From: Euphorbia lathyris
Lineage: Eukaryota; Streptophyta; Magnoliopsida; Malpighiales; Euphorbiaceae
DNA length: 64,000 nt
Direction: 5' to 3'
Assembly (NCBI RefSeq): GCF_963576675.1
Contig: NC_088918.1
Span: 58,485,501-58,549,500, forward strand
Both the position numbers and the translations under genes were made by a program. Below the pieces are notes generated by a model. That model had not been told where the DNA came from. It worked only from the letters and a program-made list of their open reading frames with translations, and searched no databases. Shown here one piece after another: positions 1-11,700 of this stretch. Within the stretch, counting starts at the first letter, position 1. Each line of letters starts with the position of its first letter.

Positions 1-56
1 ACCCCCATGCCCCACTGAAGCGTGATGAGGTCGACAAAATGAGGCTCATTCGACCA

Positions 57-815
57 TTAATTTTTGTATCGAAAAGTAAAGGAGCAAGCAGGAACTTGTG
101 ATGCGAGGTAAGTATGAAGAATCAAAAGGAGATGGTATGATGATGAAAATGGTGCATTATGAAGAGAAGAATTAGGAAAAAAGGAGAGCCAACCTTGAGA
201 TATAAGGCGTCGATCTAGACGTTTCTCAATGATGTTTGGGAACCCCGACTCTGCTCCCAAATAAAGTATAACCTCTAAATGTAAATTAAAGAGACCATAA
301 TCTGTTAAGGCATTCTGAAAATTACAGATCAAGTGACTGGAGTAGTCACTTTCTCAGTGTTTCTCATTAGTATGGAGAATACAGTTCATATTGCATATGG
401 CACACTAAGGAAGGGAAGAGTGAGTATGAATTCCCTCAAGAGATCCTAGTAAATATCATGCTTAGAGTGGCCAGGTTGGCTGTAGAAACCGGTACATCTC
501 TAATTCCCCAAAACAGAATCTATAACCACAATATTAATGTGCGAGTTTGAGTAGCTCAAAATGTAAATATCAATATTATTATTCCAAACAATGGCAAGAC
601 CGCCACTACGATCATCACAGTCTACGCAAAAGAAATTGTCGAACTCTATAGTCTATTTAAGTTGGTCAAATTTATTAGCATGCACTAAGGTTTCAACTAA
701 AAATATAAAAGATGGCCTAGAACTCTTAAACAATACGAACTACACAAGGATGTCAAACCCACGACAGTTCGAGCTAATGCCTATCATTATGCCTCGCGGG
801 ACTCAACCTAAAATC
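57..815 (-). pseudogene. LINE ORF2 endonuclease domain, decayed
   Basis: On the minus strand, from about 810 down to 57, the translation follows a plant L1-type LINE apurinic-like endonuclease. It has a start like SxNCRG, then a block with FIFLVETLV, then DDRSGGLAIVWNN, and near 57-332 ERLDR-like and SSxH-like C-terminal motifs. These are the usual landmarks of that domain in order. Several in-frame stops interrupt it, so it is not functional. The reverse-transcriptase part would lie left of base 1, outside the window. The matching ORF1 pieces lie to the right, as expected for a minus-strand element. Family assignment is from motif recognition only. Confidence 0.7.
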
Positions 816-1259
816 TGGCCAATACATTAACTTCTGAAGTAGATTTAGTCTCAAATCCAATGTCGATGTAACCACCATGAACACTACCTCCTCCATTCCC
901 AGTCATCAATTTTCCCTTCTCCTCCTCCTCCTCCCCATTCTCCTCCTCCTTCTCCTTCTTAAGGAGATCAAGCCTAACCATATTTTCCTCACTGCCATCT
1001 GTAGATATTTCCATAAACAATGTCGTAAAAGGGCCAATGTTAGAATCAATGGAACCTGGAGAATAAAAGACATTACCCTTACCTATAGTAATAGGGCTAC
1101 CATTAGCCCCTCTTAGCCACTTCTAACTCCTAGTTCCTATAACATGATGAGGCTGGGCCTTAATCCAAAGTCCATGCGTTTTCACTGGCTCTACACCACT
1201 ATCTCCAAATAGACTTGGGCAAAACACATCAATATGCCCTAACAAGCCACATATGTAAC
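816..1259 (-). pseudogene. LINE ORF1 C-terminal part with zinc knuckle
   Basis: Minus-strand reading gives a CCHC-like knuckle (CGLLGHIDVFC) followed by HGLWIKA, the W-containing motif that normally follows the knuckle in DUF4283 LINE ORF1 proteins. A Glu/Lys-rich tail follows (808-1020). The knuckle is cut at 1259/1260 by the solo LTR. Removing the LTR and one target duplication joins it in frame to the piece at 3122-3241. Stops and frameshifts make it a pseudogene. Confidence 0.6.
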
Positions 1260-3121
1260 TGTTGGCCCAAAATAAATAAATTTTATTTTTATGTATATAG
1301 AAAGCTTATATTTAATTTTAGGGTATAGTTTTCATTTTTCTAAATAAAAGAAATAAAAAGGATGAAAAATATGAAAAATAAAAATAATATATATATATAT
1401 ATATATAAACTAACCTCCAGCTCGGCGAACTGGCAGTCAGCTCGGCAAGTTGGAGGCCAGTCCTTGTTCGGAACCCATTTCGGTCCATCCGACTTCTCCA
1501 AATCTGAACGGAACCACGAGCTAACCCATGAAGCCTAGTCCATCCCCACACCTATGCCTAGCCTTAAAAGTCTCTCTAACCACAAGGTAGTGGGGTGATG
1601 TGGCATGAAAGTTGGAGGAAGTTAGTGGTGGTTTGTGGAAGTTGGTGAGGTGGCAAGTTAGTGGTCAAAATTAGAGAGAAAAATAAGGTTTAGTTGATGA
1701 TTAATTACTCAAAATGCTCTCTCCAAATGCTATAAATAGACCCTCCATTCTTCATAACTAGACACTCACTCAACACAATAAAACCTCTTCCTAAGGTCCC
1801 TTCCAATGCTCTTTATGTAAGTTCTTAGTTCTTGAGTTCTTCCTCTTTATTCTTCATTTTTCTTAGCTTTAAGTCCTTCTTTTAGCTTGCCTTTAGCTTT
1901 AATTCAAGTTCTAATAGCCTATTTCCAAGTTTTTCAATTCAATTTAGCATCCCTAAGCCTTTAGTTTGCTCAATCCTTAGCTAGAATTCTATTTCCAAAT
2001 TAATTTTCCAGATTCGTCCAATTATATTCAAAACCCGATTTGGTCCATTTAAAGTCATTTTTTGCTTTCAATCCCTTCAACAAATTTGTTCCTCACTTCC
2101 TGATGTTCAATTTAGCATTTTAATTTTCCCAATTCCGTGTTTAGAAACTCCATTTACAAGTCATTCTTTGCAACCCAAATCGTTTTAGATATTCTGTTTC
2201 CAGATTTTTACAGATTCGACCAGTTATTTTCAATCCCAATTTCGTCCATTTACAATTCATTTTAGCCTTCGGTCCCTTATAGAAGTTTGTTCCTGACTTT
2301 CTGAAATTAAGTTTAGCCTTTTTAATCATCCAATTCCATGTTCTTAAACATTCATACAATCTCTCCGAAGTTGAAGGTTAAGTCTGCCCCATTTTGCCTA
2401 CCATAAGTCAGAGATTTTCAAAATTAATTCTGCACGTGCCAACTAACCGCGGTGCTCCGAGGACTTCAAAACGACATCAAAATTCAACGTCCAACCGAGA
2501 TAGCTATTATGGCTCCGAGTTTTTCGTTGAATTTCAATTTTTATTTTCATTGCATTTCGATTCCTTGTATTGATTTGCTTTTTCTCAATTCAATTGATTA
2601 TCTATATGTTTAGTATATAAAATTTTCAATTGTAATTAATTTCATTTTTATGCTTACTTTGAACATATGTATTCAAACCTTGATTTCTATCAATAAAATA
2701 CCAATTTTTTTACCAAATCTCGTGTCAATTTCGCACCTTTAATTTCTTTATTTTACCCGTCATCAATTTATTCGCAGTTGCTTAAATAAAAATAATTATC
2801 TGGCAAAGTTTATATAACTGCGCTAGAGACCAAAGAGTGACTTTTTCAATCCTTGCGTCCCTCGCCAATCGCTTCGTTTACATTTCAAGTTTTGGGGCGC
2901 AAATCCATATACTTAACCGTCTTTAACAATTGAGAAATAATTTCTCTGGCACGCCCGCACCCTAACCACACGTGACAAGGTTGAAATTAGCATATTCGCA
3001 AAATATCACTAACAGTAGCAAAAGTACATCAATCACTCGTACTTAAACTGTACTAATTGCGATGCCCTAAAGACCATCTTGATCTTCTTCCAACGTTTTA
3101 GGGGAACACATATGTCCAACA
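1260..3121 (+). mobile_element. Solo LTR (1862 bp) inside LINE ORF1
   Basis: The element begins TGTTGG and ends CCAACA. It is flanked by 5 bp direct repeats gtaac (1255-1259) and gtacc (3122-3126), one mismatch. A TATA box (tataaata) lies at 1731 and an AT microsatellite at about 1388-1407. No internal retroviral coding region is present, so it is best read as a solo LTR left by LTR-LTR recombination. Excising it restores the reading frame across a LINE zinc knuckle, which supports these ends independently. Superfamily not determined. Confidence 0.7.
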
Positions 3122-3241
3122 GTACCCAAACTTTCATGAAGCTTTTCCACCATCGACCTTATTATTAGGATCATACTGTAGAAAGGTCTCAACAAAACCT
3201 CCCAATTGCTTGCCAACAGCCACATACAAGTATTCCATATG
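3122..3241 (-). pseudogene. LINE ORF1 DUF4283 middle fragment
   Basis: Minus-strand translation gives a short segment with VGKQLGGFVET and YDPNN, which matches the region just before the zinc knuckle in DUF4283 proteins (…IGxFVExD…). It lies between the solo LTR on its left and a hAT-like element on its right, both of which interrupted the same ORF. One in-frame stop is seen near the knuckle side. Confidence 0.6.
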
Positions 3242-4373
3242 CAGGGTCGGTCCTAACCTTTTGTAGGCTTGAGACGAAATAATAAATTTGGGCCCCTTCA
3301 TACATAAATTCTATTTTTTTTATTAAAAGTTGAAGGTGCTTAGATGAAATAGAGATTGTCGGACATCCAAACTAGGCTAACACCATGTAGTAGTGAACCC
3401 TCCAAAACACATATCTCCGATTTTATTAGTACAGAATGAAAAAGAACAAATCAGTTAAGAATACAATCCCAAAAGAGGCTAAACAAAACCAAAGTTGCTC
3501 TAAAGCACTAAATAGTTGTCTCTATGTTGATATTCTTCATTTCCAACCTTTCATAACAGTATTTGTTGACTTTAATCAATTTTTAATTATATTATATTAT
3601 AACATGTAAATGTAAATAAAGAAGAATATAATCCAAAAACAATATTAACCCTCAAACACAAAATCAAAAACCAATTTTCATTTATACTTTCATTTATTTT
3701 TTCCTTCCTCTTCAAAATTTAGTAATTAAAATATATAAGAATTGTCAAATCTTTTATTTGTACTTTCCTTCCTTGAAAGCGAATGGTTACATGTTCAAAT
3801 TATTATCTTGAAACAAACATTAAAAAAACAACAACGACAACAACAATATTCAAACCACAATAACAACATATTCGAATCATAATATTCAAACCACATCACA
3901 TTCAATTTTTTTAACCATAACACCATTTTTCTTTAAGCTTACTAAAAAAATTCAAACCAAACCAGTTTTCTTTCCTTACAAATTATAAAGAACATTTTTA
4001 ACCTAATTTCCCTCCTAATATTTGTAGCAACAATATTCAAACCACAACATTCAACAAAATAAAAAAAACATAGTTGTGCATAAATTAGAGATAACAACAA
4101 AACAGAAAAGGAGAAAGACCTCATCAATAGTACTACCACCAGAGAGCATTGGAAGATTGAAGGAAACACATCAGATGAGAGCAGAGGAGAGAAAAAGCGA
4201 TAGAATCGCATCGCATCGCATGCAAGATGTGGTGGGAGAGAAAAATGAAAACACAATAAGAGGAAGGAGAACCTTAGCTATTGTAATATAATTAGTATCT
4301 AAAAAAATTGGACCTTCTAAAATCATGGGTTCTAGGCAGGCGCCTTACAAATCAAGGCCTATGGCTAGCCCTG
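3242..4373. mobile_element. Non-autonomous hAT-like element (1132 bp)
   Basis: Ends are CAGGGTCGGTCC at the left and, inverted, CAGGGCTAGCC at the right. The flanking 8-mers tccatatg (3234-3241) and cccatata (4374-4381) agree at 6 of 8 bases. The sister copy of the right flank at 25221 reads cccatatg, which raises the match to 7 of 8. An 8 bp duplication fits hAT. The interior is AT-rich and no transposase was recognised. The left edge of the segmental duplication falls inside this element. Confidence 0.6.
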
Positions 4374-4800
4374 CCCATATAAAGATTGTCTATTTGCAAC
4401 TATATAGGAACTATAAATAATTCCATTGTATTAGCGTTGTGACCACGTTGCAATTGTTGTAGAACCACGAGAGGGCTATCAAAAGCCCACATGCCCTATT
4501 CACGACTCGATTGACATCCACGACATGAAAAAACTAGAATAGGTATCACTGCTTGGGAAGTTGTTGGAGACACATACTCCTACCAGCACGTTAGATACTA
4601 CGAAGCTATGTTGCGTCAAGGCAGAATGCACAAACTGACAAGTGAAAAGAGAGCCAAGCAGACAGTAATCGGTGACCACTGTTGCTTTGTTATTTACTCA
4701 AATTGAACAATTTTACTATTAAAACTTATATTATTTAATACTCAAACTGAACTAATTTGAACAAAAATATCGAAAATGCTTTTTAAACAATTTTATGATT
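4374..4800 (-). pseudogene. LINE ORF1 DUF4283 N-terminal fragment
   Basis: The minus strand from about 4560 down to 4374 encodes DVNRVVNRA and, after a frameshift, WAFDSPLVVLQQLQRG and a basic-hydrophobic segment that runs on (across the hAT element) into 3241. WxFD…LVVL…L is the signature centre of DUF4283. Stops and a frameshift are present. A duplicate lies at 25221-25368 and 25902 to about 26090. Nothing recognisable is seen between about 4600 and 4821. Confidence 0.6.
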
Positions 4801-5090
4801 TTATTAAGGGAGAAGAACGCCGCCATTTTTAGGGGTGAGTATCAGTTCGGTTACTAACCGAACCGAATTGTCGATTAACCGAATCGAAGTTTGTTCTATT
4901 TTAATAACCGAACCGAACTGAATAAGATTGGTAACTGATTAAGCCGAAAATTTTCGGTCTGGTTCGATTGTCGACTGAATGACCGAAAACTCATAATATT
5001 TGATTTATTTATATATTTTTATTTCATTGATTTTCAAATAATGTTTTTGTACAAAAGTTACAATTGAAGAAATTAAAAGCTACTAAACCA

Positions 5091-5528
5091 TCTTTTCAGA
5101 TCTGTCTTCTCTCTCTCAGATCTGTTGTCATGGTGAAGAATTTTTATGAAGATTGAGAGTTTTGAGATCTATCTCTTCTCTTTTAGATCTTTCTCTCTCT
5201 TTTAGATCTATCTTCTCTTTTTCAGATTTGTCTTCTCTCTCTCAGATTTGTTGTCATGGTGAAGAATTTTTATGAAGATGGAGAATTTTGAGATCTATCC
5301 TCTCTCTCTCAGATCTATTTCTCTCTTTTAGATCTTTTTCTCTCTTTTAGATCTATCTCCTCTCTTTCAGATCTCTCTTTTCTCTCTAAAACACAGGATC
5401 AATTTTATAACTCAAATTTCTCTCTCTCTCTCTCTCTCAATTAGTTATAGCTAAATTAACTATAACTAATAGTAGAATTTAAGACCTAAATCCTAAAAAC
5501 AATCGGGCGATTCTTTTGGCGATTTTTC
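5091..5528 (+). repeat. LINE 5' UTR with 126 bp tandem repeat
   Basis: Two copies of a unit containing cagatctgttgtcatggtga (starts near 5117 and 5243; spacing 126 bp) are embedded in pyrimidine-rich sequence with many AGATCT words and a CT run at about 5419-5439. Tandem 5' units in a LINE usually act as the internal promoter; that role is inferred here. Confidence 0.7.
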
Positions 5529-7568
5529 ATGGCGAAGGAACGGGAGGCTAGGTCTAGGGTGACGATGGGAGGAGCGGGCGGCCGGGCTGCGAAGGAGGCG
5601 GCGGCTCGTGTGGCGGTGAAGGGGCTGGGCGTGGATCTGGATCCGGATGGAAGATTGGCGGAGGAGGATAGGAGATCGGCGGATATTTCTCCGCGGGTTA
5701 GACGGATCAGTACCGACCGTATCCGTGAAAGGTCGAGGGAACGGGTTTCTGTTCCAGAGGAAGGCGTTGCTGGGGCGGGGCTTGGTGGCTCGGAGTGTGG
5801 CCAGATTACGGCCGCGGCTTCGGGGTCGCTGGGACTGGCTGATGGTGTAGGCGGGAGCGCTAGCTCCATTTCTCTACCGGCTGCAGGAGAGGGAGACCAT
5901 GAGCGGGGGGCGGGATCCTTGGCCTGCGTTGCAGATTTTATCGCCCCGGTTGGGGAGGGCGGTAGGCCTTCACCTGGCGCTCCTACGAGTGTAGGCAGCG
6001 ACGCGAGGTTGTCGGCACTAAAGGTGGATGCCCAAGGCGAGGCCCCGAAGGATGGCACGGAGTTTAGGGATGTTGTGGATTTTGTGGCTCCCCTGTTGAG
6101 CGGGGCTTTGGCCCAGGGGGCTGCTTGCCTAAAAATCTCAGTTCCTAGGTCTAATCCCGGTATTCATGGTAACCCTGGATTAGGGCTGGGGAATTTATCC
6201 TGGAAAGACAAGGTAATGGGGGTGGTAGAGGAAGAACCCATGATTGAGGATGACATTATCGAGGAGGTTTTTGAGGGAGATGTTTCTGACTCAGATATTG
6301 AGGATGGTGAGCAAGAGGACCCTTTGTATCCTGTTATCCGGCTTTCATCGGAAGACAAACGGGTTCTTAGATCCAAATGGAAACTCTCCTTAATTGTCAC
6401 TGTTCTTGGGAAAAGGATAAGCTTCAATTACTTTGCCCAGAGGATCCAGGCCCAATGGGCAAAGAAAGGGAAGGTTACCATCACGGATCTGGAGAATGAC
6501 TATTATGTCATAAAATTTACAAGGGCAGAAGATTACAATTCAGTGATTAATGGTGGACCTTATATCATATCCAATCATGTTTTAGCGCTGAGGCCTTGGG
6601 TACCAAATTTTAATCCGCATGATTGCTCTGTTAATAGGATCCTTACTTGGGTTAGATTCCCAGGTCTACCCATTGAATACTATAATGAAAGATTTTTGAA
6701 TAAGATTGGTGGCCTGGTTGGGAAAGTTCACCACATTGACAAGACTACCGTGGGGGCAGAAAGAGGCAAGTTTGCCAGGGTTTGTATTGACATTGATCTT
6801 GCTAAGCATCTTCTGTCTAAATTCTCCGTTCAGAATAAGGTCTTTTATATTGAATACGATGGTATTCACAATATCTGCTATGAATGCGGTATGTTTGGCC
6901 ATACCTATGATGGCTGCCCCAGAAGAAGGAAAGTGGTCAAGGAGGTGGTGGTGCCTATCATAGGCAGAGATGAAGGTAGCAAAGGTGAGGGGAAGAATTT
7001 TGGGCCATGGATGTTGGCCAAAAGGTCAGCCCGAAGGAAGCCACGTGCTTATGCTTCTCGGAATCAAGTTCTAGACATCAGCAAGGAGATGACCTCTCTC
7101 CAAATTGCTCCTGAGATCAAGGCTAGGCCTCCTGATACTAAGAGTGGTGTTGGTAGGGACTCAGCTTCCGGTTCAGGATCTAGATTCGGAGCCCTGTCTA
7201 TTGTGGATGGTGAGGATTCGGAGTTACCAGCTGAACACATGGAGTTAAGTATGCCAAGCCTGGAATCTGCTGAGCCAGCTACCATCCTTGGTGACTCTAT
7301 TAATCCTCTATTCGATCCCAAATCTTATGCCAAGGGGAAATCCCAGATCACTGGCTCGACAGGGAAAGCAAAGCTTAATGAGGTTAGTGTCCTGAATCCC
7401 CTTGTAGACCCCCTAATTGGGAAGTCTATAGGAGTTAATAAGTCTCTTTTGAAGAAACCTAAGGCTAACCTTAAAAAGAACCTTGGTTCTTTGGATTCTT
7501 GGGATAAAAGAGGGTCGGCTGGCACCTCTTCTAGGCTCTTAGGAGCCCCGAATAAATACTTGTTCTAG
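5529..7568 (+). CDS. LINE ORF1 protein, DUF4283 and CCHC zinc knuckle
   Basis: An uninterrupted frame of 679 residues. It is the nucleic-acid-binding partner protein of the LINE and would coat the element's RNA. Residues 1-200 are Ala/Gly/Arg-rich and low in complexity, with GC far above the surroundings. An acidic stretch follows at about 235-265. A DUF4283 domain spans about 280-440 and a CCHC knuckle C-x2-C-x4-H-x4-C has Cys450, Cys453, His458 and Cys463. FGPWMLAKR follows the knuckle, as is usual for this family. The C-terminal third is Ser/Lys-rich. It is followed 33 bases later by ORF2. That this frame is open while ORF2 is broken suggests a fairly recent insertion. It is an element gene, not a host gene. 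Confidence 0.88.
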   Translation: MAKEREARSRVTMGGAGGRAAKEAAARVAVKGLGVDLDPDGRLAEEDRRSADISPRVRRISTDRIRERSRERVSVPEEGVAGAGLGGSECGQITAAASGSLGLADGVGGSASSISLPAAGEGDHERGAGSLACVADFIAPVGEGGRPSPGAPTSVGSDARLSALKVDAQGEAPKDGTEFRDVVDFVAPLLSGALAQGAACLKISVPRSNPGIHGNPGLGLGNLSWKDKVMGVVEEEPMIEDDIIEEVFEGDVSDSDIEDGEQEDPLYPVIRLSSEDKRVLRSKWKLSLIVTVLGKRISFNYFAQRIQAQWAKKGKVTITDLENDYYVIKFTRAEDYNSVINGGPYIISNHVLALRPWVPNFNPHDCSVNRILTWVRFPGLPIEYYNERFLNKIGGLVGKVHHIDKTTVGAERGKFARVCIDIDLAKHLLSKFSVQNKVFYIEYDGIHNICYECGMFGHTYDGCPRRRKVVKEVVVPIIGRDEGSKGEGKNFGPWMLAKRSARRKPRAYASRNQVLDISKEMTSLQIAPEIKARPPDTKSGVGRDSASGSGSRFGALSIVDGEDSELPAEHMELSMPSLESAEPATILGDSINPLFDPKSYAKGKSQITGSTGKAKLNEVSVLNPLVDPLIGKSIGVNKSLLKKPKANLKKNLGSLDSWDKRGSAGTSSRLLGAPNKYLF

Positions 7569-7601
7569 GGTGTGTGCCTGTGATCAGTTGTCTTCCTTCT
7601 G

Positions 7602-10600
7602 ATGGATTTCTTTGTTTGGAATGTTAGAGGTGCGGCTAGCAAGGCAACCCGCATCCATGTTAATGATCTTATTAAGCAATTTAACCCTTCTTGTTTTGCT
7701 CTTCTTGAAACCAAGGTTAGTGGTTCTAAAGCAGATGAGGTGGTTAAAAAGTTTAAGAATTGGAAGTGTGTCAGGTCAGAGGCGACTGGTCGAGCAGGGG
7801 GGATCTGACTTTTTTGGAAGCCAGGTCGTGTAAGTATTGATATTATTACTATTGATAACCAATTCATTCATAGCAAGGTGTGTTATCCTGGCAACAAACC
7901 TTTCTTTGTGTCCTTTGTCTATGCCGATCCGATCCTGACTAACCGGAAGAGGCTTTGGGAGATCCTATTCTCTATTAGTACGAATATGATGGATCCTTGG
8001 TTGGTGGCTGGTGACTTTAATGATATTGCCCGGATGAGTGATCAGAAAGGGGGGGGCAATCATTATATCAACCGGTGCCTTAACCATAATCAGAATATGG
8101 ATCTTTGCGGGCTATCGGACCTTGGTGCGGCTGGCCACAAGTTCACCTGGAAAAGGAACAACGTGTTTGTTCGGTTGGATAAAGTGTATGCGAATGTAGC
8201 GGCGATCTATAGATTTCCTGAGGTAAACGTGCTGAACCTCCCTTTTCGCAACTCGGACCATAGTCCTATCCTCGTTAAGCTGTTAAAGGTCATCGGCCCA
8301 AAGGGAATAGACCGTTTAGGTACCTTGTTGCTTGGGACACCCATCCTGAGTTCAGGAACTTTGTTAAGGATAATTGGCAACCCCATTCTAATGTTCTCCT
8401 TGCTGCTGAGGAGTTTAGAAGAAATGTGGTGGGATGGAATAAAAACATCTTTGGCCATATTATCCGAAGGAAAAATAAACTCTTAAGGAGGATGGAAGGC
8501 ATTCAACGCTGTTTGGAGATCCGTTTTGACCACAGTATGAATTGTCATCTTAGATCTCTCCAGAACGAGCTGGAAGCGGTCCTTAGACAGGAAGAGCTCC
8601 TTTGGTTCCAGAAATCTAGGAAGGCTTGGATTAAGGATGGTGACCGGAACACCAGATTCTTCCACCTTTCTACTATTATTAGAAGGCAAATGAACCAGAT
8701 CGATGCTATTAAAGATTCTAATGGTGATTGGATTTATGAGGAAGAAGATATTCGTCGCCTTGCTCTTGAGTTCTATAAAAACCTCTTTAAAGAGGAAGTT
8801 GTGGATCTAGACAAAGCCCACTCTGGGGTCACCTTTCCTAGGCTGGAGGAGGAGGTAATTGTTGATGCCTTTCATCCTATCGACCGGAAAGAAATTGATC
8901 TTGCCTTCACCAGTATTGGAGCTACTAAAGCTCCAGGGATCGATGGTATCCCTGCTAGTTTCTACCATAAACACTGAGACTCGGTGAAGGAAGGTGTCTA
9001 TAATTTTATCTTTGGAGTCTTCCGCGGTTCCAACGAGATTAGCCTGGTGAATAAAAACCTCCTGGTTCTGATCCCTAAGGTTGAAAAGCCCTCCTCCTTT
9101 TTTTACAAATGAGGCCGATCAGCCTATGTAATGTTTTATACAAAGCTATCACTAAGATTGTGGCGAATAGGATCCGGCGGATCCTTCCTGAGATTATTAG
9201 CCAAAATCAAAGTAGCTTTGTTCCTGGTAGGCAGATGATGGACAATGTGGTAATTGCCCATGAGATGGTCTATTACATGAAAATGAGGAAGGGTAAGAAA
9301 GGGATCGTGGGTCTCAAGCTTGATCTGGAGAAAGCTTATGATCGTTTAAACTGGAGCTTTCTTTTGGATAGCTTAAGTAAAGCTGGTATTCCTGAGAACT
9401 GGAGGAGTTTGATTGAAGGTTGCGTGTCTTCTCCTGTTTTCCAGGTTCTGATCAATGGAGATATGTCTGATGAGTTTTCTCCTTCTAGGGGTATCCGTCA
9501 AGGAGATCCTATGAGCCCTTTCCTTTTTGTGATAGCAATGGAAAGGCTGGCTCACCTAATTCAAGAAGCTGTGAATAAGGGGAGTCTCCATCCTGTGTCC
9601 ATTAACAGATTTTGCCCTCCTATTTCCCACTTGTTCTTCGCTGACGATGTGATGATCTTTGTGGAAGGGAATGAGGAGCAAATTGGTGTGGTCATGAATA
9701 TCCTGGAGTGCTTTTGCGTTGCTTCTGGCCATAAGATCAATATCCACAAGTCCCGGATGCTTTGCTCTAAGAACATGGATAGAAGCCTCTGTAATAAGCT
9801 TAGCGATCTTTCAGGTATCCCTCTTACCCAATCCTTGGGAAAGTATCTTGGGATCCCCCTTCATAGTGACAGAGTTTCCAAAGCCTCCTTTAAGGAGACT
9901 CTGAACAAAACTAATGGGTTGTGTGCTAGTTGGAAGGCCAATTCTCTTTCCTTGGCTGGCCGTCTAACCTTAATTCAGTCTGTCAACTGCACAGCTCCCA
10001 ATCATATCATGCAAGCATGTAAGTTGCCTGAGCCGGTTCTCAATGAGCTTGATAAAATCAACCAGCGTTTTCTTTGGGGTGAGTCTGGAGAGGGTAGGAA
10101 GATTCACCTAGTCCCTTGGAAGGAGGTCTGCCAGCCTAAAAGCAGAGGGGGTCTTGGCATCAGACAAGCTAAAGATAACAATAAGGTCTTGTTGATGAAG
10201 CTCCTCTGGAGAATGTGGCAGAACCCTTCTTCTCTTTGGGTTCGATTGCTTTGTGGCAAGTATCGAAAGGACAAAATCTTTGGGGGCCCTAAAGAGAGGA
10301 GCAATTGTTCTTTCCTTTGGAAAGGGCTCAGTGCTGTGTTTGCTGAGTTCTGCACGGGGGTTGGCCTGGAGGTGGGTAATGGTAAGTCCATAAGCTTCTG
10401 GTATGACACCTGGATCGGAGATAAACCTCTTATAGAGGTTTGCTGCTCTCCCCCGCCTAGCAATTTCCGCAACTGGAGGATTGCCGATGTGGTGGACTCT
10501 GATGGGGACTGGATTTGGTCTATGTTTGATTCCTTCTTGAGCCTTGATTCTCTCCTCAGAATCAGGGGAGTGAAGATTAGTAACCTTGAGGGGGACAAGG

Positions 10601-11700
10601 ATAGGCATTGCTGGGCCCTGAAAAAAAATGGAGCTTACTCTTGCAAGTCTGCCTTTGAAGCTTTTACTCTTGACAGATCCGACCCTCTTTCGGACACTTG
10701 GAAATCCATTTGGGCTCTGAAAATCCCTTACCGAATGAGGAGCTTCCTGTGGTTTGGAGTCAAGGACAGGTTGTTGACTAATTCGGATAGACATAGACGT
10801 CACTTGGCGGATTCAAGTGCTTGCAGTAGATGCAGAGGCCAAGTTGAATCTTTGTGCCATGCCCTTAGGGACTGCCCTAAGAGTAAGGAGGTTTGGCAGA
10901 AAGTTCTTCCGCACCACATTCTCCCCTCCTTCTTTGCCTACCCTGAGAATGACTGGTTCTCCAATGGGGTTAAAGGTAGGTTAATGGCTAGCATGGAGCA
11001 GGGAGACATTTTATTTGCTATTATCTGCCACCACCTTTGGAAGTGGAGAAACGAGGAGATCTTTGGTGAGAAGACTGTTTTTATTCAGAACTTACCCGAG
11101 TTCTTCTCTAAAAAGCTCCTTACCATTACGGGGAGCTTCAAAGGGGACCCCCTTGCCAATTCTACCCAAAATAAAGAGGTTCAACTCGTTGGGTGGTGTA
11201 GGCCGAAGGATGGGGTGGTTAAGTTGAACACGGATGGCTCCTGTCTCAACAATGGAAAGATCGCGGCTGGAGGCGTGCTCAGGGACGCGGGAGGTGCCTG
11301 GTTGTCTGGATTCACCCATAACCTGGGTTTGGGCTCATGCTTTTCAGCGGAACTTTGGGGTATTCTTTCTGGAGTCAAGCTTGCCAGAAATCTGGGTATT
11401 AAAAGGCTTGCTGTGGAGTCTGATAATATGGAGGCTATTAGTATGATCTCTAATAATCATGCTTTTTGTCTTAGTAGCCAGAACCTTATCAAAGCAATAA
11501 GAAGTCTTGGCTCCTCCTTTGAGTCCTTAGAGTTCAGCCACATCTACAGAAAACAAAATCGAATTGCAGATCGCTTGGCGGCGGCTGGGCACGAGGGGAT
11601 GTTAGTTGTTTCTACCCTTTCTGATCCTCCTATCTATCTTTCTTCCCTCCTTTTAGAGGACAAAGTTGGGGTTAGCTTTCCTAGGCTGATCCCAGGTTAG
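7602..11700 (+). pseudogene. LINE ORF2: endonuclease, reverse transcriptase, RNase H
   Basis: Encodes the enzyme for target-primed reverse transcription. The endonuclease (7602 to about 8300) starts MDFFVWNVRGA and contains GDFND and SDHSP. The reverse transcriptase (about 8700-10000) has RPISLCN, DLEKAYD, SRGIRQGDP and the catalytic FADD at about 9640. A zf-RVT Cys/His segment lies near 10825-10880. RNase H (about 11220-11610) has TDGS, an ExxG helix, ESDN and NRIADRLA. Four lesions disable it: TGA at 7806-7808 and TGA at 8975-8977, both where the family has Trp, a frameshift near 8300, and a frameshift at the T7 run near 9097. The remaining frame, 9109-11700, is open for 863 codons. The stop is followed by the 3' UTR and poly-A. 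Confidence 0.9.

Noticed and set aside
10104..10803. Long minus frames opposite LINE ORF2
   Set aside because: Antisense shadows of the reverse transcriptase and RNase H coding region.
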